In this document: one piece after another, positions 9,501 to 12,589 of the stretch
Position numbering within the stretch: the first letter of the stretch is position 1
How the letters are laid out: the number at the start of each line of letters is the position of its first letter
Origin: Chloromonas sp. AAM2
Taxonomy: Eukaryota > Chlorophyta > Chlorophyceae > Chlamydomonadales > Chlamydomonadaceae
Assembly: GCA_004335635.1 (NCBI GenBank)
Contig: QAXH01000590.1
Coordinates: 1-12,589 of the forward strand
DNA: 12,589 bases
Direction: 5' to 3'
Notes under the pieces: generated by a model
Databases searched by the model: none
The model's input: only the letters and a program-made list of their open reading frames with translations
What the model was told of the DNA's origin: nothing
Position numbers and translations under genes: made by a program

Positions 9501-11259
9501 GCAAGCTGGGCTTGACGTTGAGCACTGACCCAACCTGCAGGCCGGGCGGCACAGAAGACAAGGCCTAGGTCTGCAGGGCGGCTGGCAGTGCTGGTTTGAA
9601 TTTGCAGGGAAACCAGCCAGACCCTAGGTTGACTCGCAGCTGCTAGGCCAACCATGCCCATGCACTGGTCTGTGGCCAACAGATGCACGGTGCACAAGCA
9701 GGCTTCCTGGATTTTCATGCAGTACATTACATGGCCATGGGGCAGTCCGCCTAGAAGCCGTCACGCTTGTCAGCTTTGCACCCTTCTTCAGGCAGGTTTT
9801 GCCGTCTCTCAACACACATTGAATGCAAACCAATTCTCTTCCCGCAGAATTTACACTGATATTGTTCTGCCTTGTTGTTTCATTCATAGTCTTGACTACC
9901 CAGTGCGAACCCGCCCTTACCTGCACGCCTCTGATGCGCAGGGGTGTGCCCACCGTAACTCCACACGCCAGCGGCAGCTCAACTGTCACCTGAAAGCACC
10001 GCGCGAACAGGCGAACAGGGATCGAACAAGATAGACGCCATGAGCGGATCGTCTAGGCAGCCTGTTAGTGCTGGTAGCGGCTCACTGAGTCTGTTGCTGA
10101 AGTTCGTACGTCCAAGGTTGTTGTCATCCAAAGTTCGTGAGAACTGCTGCTGTATGCAACGACACAGACTTGCTGCTGATGGTTGATGTTGTTGTTGCCT
10201 GCTGTGTTTGCCTGTGTGTGTGAGTGACGTGGGTTTGATGCGAACTGGTACAAGGCTTCAACGCCCGGTTCGGATGCATTAGCTTTCTGGTCACCAGATG
10301 CGGCAAAACTTGGGCCGTCTTTGTCTCCCATCTCCTCGGCCTCTGGGCTGGCCAGAAGCAGTGATCATGTCTCACCCGGGGGATGCCACCACCACACCTA
10401 TCGCGGTGTGTCGTAATCCCCTTCACATGTATGTTAGACGGGTCGGATGCTCCCCTTTGCATCTGTTTTAGACGGATTTGGTTTCTCCCTCGGTGTAACT
10501 GTGACATGTGTGCGCCTACCTTGTAAGGCGTCCCTGTGCGCAGCACCAGACCCTGCGCCCAGTTCACCAGAGCCACTGCAAAGCCGGCGCCAATCAGGAC
10601 AAACAGCCCAACACCACCTTCTGTCAAGCTGTTACGCCCCATGCCGAAATCTTGTAGTGACCTACACATGCATGAAGCAGCCCAAGGTCGGCGCAGGCGG
10701 TGATTTGCACCTGGCCCAGTAATGTCTGAGAGATCAATGCATGAAACTGATGCGTTTGCATTCAAAATGCGAGACATGGCGTGAGAGGCTCAATGCAGAA
10801 CTGTAGCATGAGTTTCTTGCATGTTTGCCAGAAGCCCTGAGAGGGTCAGCTATTGAGCACGCACTTGAACATGCTTGAAATGAAGTTTGGCTTGGGCGCC
10901 GAGGAGGGGCTTGGTGACGGAGAGGGAGAGGGAGGAGGGGGAGAGCTGGTGCCTAGCCCAGGGGTGGATTGCTCCCGAGTAGTGCTGGCAGAAGTTGAAG
11001 GCTCTGCTCCATCTTGATCTGTGGCAGATGTACTAGCAGCTGCGCTGTTGCCATCAGCTGGTGTGCGCACCATCTGGCGGGTAAGGTTGGTTGTGCTGCA
11101 TGGCCATGTCTGCGACTGGCACAGCCCCAATCTCGACGCAGTGTTCCGGCACAGAGGCAACTGATGCATGACAATGCGCCCGGTGCTGATTGCAGGTAGT
11201 TGTGCGGCGCTTTGTATCTGCGCCATGGCAAGCCCCCGAGGGCGAAGCGCTTGCTGCAT
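6517..11259 (-). CDS. TGD2: TGD2, chloroplast envelope lipid-transfer protein (MlaD/Mce family), complete, eight exons
   Basis: Exons are 11259-10865, 10661-10520, 9989-9921, 9534-9478, 8733-8558, 7918-7789, 7302-7153 and 6696-6517, giving 432 codons. All introns are GT-AG and all phases agree. Residues 1 to about 68 contain no Asp or Glu and are rich in Ser, Thr, Arg and Ala, as in a chloroplast transit peptide. A Ser/Pro linker follows (about 70-125). One membrane segment lies at about 149-170 (GVGLFVLIGAGFAVALV). The MlaD/Mce domain is at about 180-252, with GVTVGTPLRIRGVQVGSV and IPRNSIIEANQSGL. A helical C-terminal region ends in LVQALSRLVDE. In plants TGD2 is the phosphatidic-acid-binding subunit of the TGD1-TGD2-TGD3 ABC importer at the inner envelope, carrying ER-derived lipid into the plastid. 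The Arabidopsis protein is about 380 residues; the extra length here is mostly N-terminal. The first in-frame ATG after an upstream stop was chosen; it has A at -3. An ATG at 11226 is an alternative. Confidence 0.95.
6985..7147. repeat. 36-bp minisatellite in TGD2 intron 7, abutting the 5' splice site
   Basis: Units begin caatcccaacaccagg and end gtcccaacaa. They lie at 6985-7020, 7021-7056, 7057-7079 (a 23-bp unit lacking 13 bases), 7080-7115 and 7116-7147 (last bases diverged). The array ends five bases from exon 7 (7153). Because 36 is a multiple of three, the minus strand reads as a 12-residue GTPGAPGVGIVV repeat in frame with exon 7, until the short unit shifts the frame. Confidence 0.92.
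7171..7190. repeat. CCG trinucleotide run coding polyalanine in TGD2 exon 7
   Basis: Six GCG codons in a row on the minus strand encode six alanines, between the VEALTST segment and DIQKLQ, within the C-terminal helical region. Alanine is helix-compatible, so the tract probably does not break the protein. It may vary in length. Confidence 0.8.
8775..8807. repeat. Short direct duplication in TGD2 intron 4
   Basis: atctgatggcaaaaac occurs twice, at 8775-8790 and 8792-8807, separated by one base. It is likely a local replication-slippage duplication, close to exon 5. Confidence 0.85.
8871..8983. repeat. 34-bp minisatellite in TGD2 intron 4
   Basis: There are three full units starting gtgaggcagcgtgtgcagaa at 8871, 8905 and 8939, and a partial fourth from 8973. 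Units 1 and 2 are identical; unit 3 differs near its end. The array lies within intron 4 (8734-9477), whose remainder shows nothing recognisable. Confidence 0.9.
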
Positions 11260-11617
11260 TTTGATCGGACAGAGAAGAAAGACCCTTGATAGTCACTCTA
11301 CAACACTCTATAGATGAGGGTTATTAGTTGGCTAGTACACGTCCTGGTCCGCTGTGCTGATTGGCGGATAAGTAGATGGGGTTTGTGGCTGCGATCAAGA
11401 ACAGTGTAGCAGCGGCACAAAGATCAGCTCTCGCGTCCTGCAAATCAAACTCTACTGAGGCGAGTGACGATCACTTGCCTGCAAGCTGAAAGAAAACGGG
11501 CATCCATGAATATGCACCTAACCTTGGTAACGGCAAACCTGGATTCGGCTGCCTCATGCCAAACAGCGCGCCTCTTCAATGTGATCCTGGACTTGCACCA
11601 TTCCCAGCGAACCCGCA

Positions 11618-11637
11618 CTATGCGGTTTCGGCTAGGC
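11618..11637 (+). repeat. Dispersed short repeat, copy B
   Basis: CTATGCGGTTTCGGCTAGGC shares its first 14 bases with copy A (5624) and its last 16 with copy C (11889). The GATGTAA tail is absent. Confidence 0.6.
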
Positions 11638-11888
11638 CATCACTCCAGTGCAGTGCAGTGACGTTTTGCTATCGTTTGTAGCATGCCTTTTTGCCAGAGC
11701 CCTCTCGCTTGAGCAGCCACTGGTGACCATGGCATCTATGCTGGTGCACAATCCATATCCATGCATGAGCTGTCATTATCGTGGGGAATGGCCTTTGAAT
11801 GGTCCTGGGCAATGACATGCAGGGTTGTTTGGGGTAGCGATTCTCCTGTCTGGTTCAAAAAGCAAAATCTTTACACAGTACCTTTACA

Positions 11889-11911
11889 CGGTTTCGGCTA
11901 GGCTGATGTAA
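11889..11911 (+). repeat. Dispersed short repeat, copy C
   Basis: The core CGGTTTCGGCTAGGC is followed by TGATGTAA, as in copy A, so it ends in the TGTAA pentamer. It lies about 270 bases from copy B. Confidence 0.6.
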
Positions 11912-12185
11912 GCTTCCAGTTGTTCATTTTATCCAAAACGTTGCAAAACACCCACACCCCCCATGCGGTCACTTTTTGCCTGTGTAACCTTGGCCATCAC
12001 ACTCGCGATGTTAGAACTCTTCGCACACTGCACGGCTGTGCGTGATTCTTCAAGCAAAGTTGTAGCTCACATCACTGGCTACAGGTAGGTATTTGTATCA
12101 ATGAGAATGGCTGCGCCGGCGAGTCGCTAGGTGGGAAAGACTAGGGTTGTGCCAAACTATCGCAACCTTGCGGGCCTCTCCGGGG

Positions 12186-12589
12186 ATGCCAGCCCCTTCG
12201 GCCTGCATCAAATGCAAATGGAATGTCGCTGTTGCAATGGCTCGTTGCGGGACCTCCTGGCACCATCCCAACCACCCCCACGCATGCAGTACACACCAAC
12301 CCGCAGCACATCCGCCACCCAACCTTGGCCCAGCTCAACCCAGTACAAAACCGCTGGAGACACTCTTTGGCACCATTGCCCAACACCTGCACTTCAAACC
12401 CTTCGCCAGTGCAGTGCTGCACCATGTGGAGTACCTCACGCCGCTGCCTCCTGGCCTGCGTCCTTTCGCCTACCCGCCAGCCGCAGCCAGATGGCGCCAC
12501 TACAGCCCCAATCCCATGGAGCCCTTTTCCAGCGGACTGGCAGTCAGCCCTCTGTCACAGCTGCAGACCCAATTCAAGGCCACCATGTC
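12186..12589 (+). CDS. Unrecognised Pro/His-rich protein, 5' part only
   Basis: The frame is open from after a TGA at 12102-12104 to the window end. The first ATG is at 12186. A second in-frame ATG at 12237 (gcaATGGCT) has better start context and may be the real one. The product contains CIKCKWNVAVAMARCG, then a His/Pro-rich stretch (WHHPNHPHACSTHQP). A more ordinary segment follows with ETLFGTIAQHLHF, HHVEYLTPLPPGLRPF and SPLSQLQTQFKATM. I do not recognise a family. The early Cys pairs with nearby His could bind metal, but the spacing matches no known finger. If transcribed, it diverges from TGD2 across about 0.9 kb. Overlapping minus-strand frames are less convincing. Confidence 0.45.
   Translation, partial: MPAPSACIKCKWNVAVAMARCGTSWHHPNHPHACSTHQPAAHPPPNLGPAQPSTKPLETLFGTIAQHLHFKPFASAVLHHVEYLTPLPPGLRPFAYPPAAARWRHYSPNPMEPFSSGLAVSPLSQLQTQFKATM

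Larger units (their letters stand above)
11260..12185. other. Divergent intergenic region between TGD2 and the right-hand ORF
   Basis: It should hold the TGD2 promoter and 5' UTR on the minus strand and, if the right-hand ORF is real, its promoter on the plus strand. No exon was recognised. Two copies of the dispersed CGGTTTCGG motif lie here. No confident TATA box or other element was identified. Confidence 0.5.

Noticed and set aside
10014..10026. GTTCGATCC on the minus strand, like a tRNA B box (also a GTTCGAGCC near 1147)
   Set aside because: The flanking bases do not form a T-stem and no acceptor stem or anticodon arm was found.
11305..11314. TATAG-containing sequence upstream of TGD2 as a TATA box
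   Set aside because: It is a short degenerate match with no other promoter evidence; green algal promoters often lack clear TATA boxes.
12098..12500. Minus-strand ORFs opposite the right-hand plus ORF
   Set aside because: They are Cys/Gly/Trp-rich with no domain, and lie antisense to a frame open to the window end.

Overview
The window reads as nuclear DNA of a green alga (Chlorophyta, probably chlamydomonadalean). The main evidence is a clear TGD2 gene, a lipid-import component of the plant and algal chloroplast envelope. That gene is broken into eight exons by GT-AG introns of about 200-750 bases. The plant-type AP2 domain in the second gene and TGTAA motifs downstream of the TGD2 stop fit this. 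Nothing bacterial was seen: no operons, no Shine-Dalgarno sites, and the true coding sequence lies in short spliced exons rather than long ORFs. All gene models were built by eye from splice sites, reading-frame phase and family knowledge.

Layout from left to right. (1) Positions 1-3303, minus strand: an AP2-domain DNA-binding protein in six well-phased exons plus one tentative first exon. Its 3' end lies beyond base 1. A second domain in its large last exon resembles the methyl-CpG-binding (MBD/TAM) fold. (2) Positions 3304-6289: mostly unassigned sequence. It holds one weak two-exon plus-strand candidate (4233-4802), some conflicting open frames on both strands, and one copy of a short dispersed motif. 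(3) Positions 6517-11259, minus strand: a complete TGD2 gene of 432 codons, with all seven introns phase-consistent. Introns 4 and 7 carry minisatellites, and the one in intron 7 lies directly beside the 5' splice site. (4) Positions 11260-12185: a divergent intergenic region with two more copies of the dispersed motif. (5) Positions 12186-12589, plus strand: the start of an unrecognised Pro/His-rich ORF that runs off the window.

The AP2 gene and TGD2 are in the same orientation. No functional link between them is visible. TGD2 should work with TGD1 (permease) and TGD3 (ATPase), neither of which is encoded here. The most novel-looking item is the AP2 plus MBD-like architecture; the second is the in-phase minisatellite at a TGD2 splice donor.
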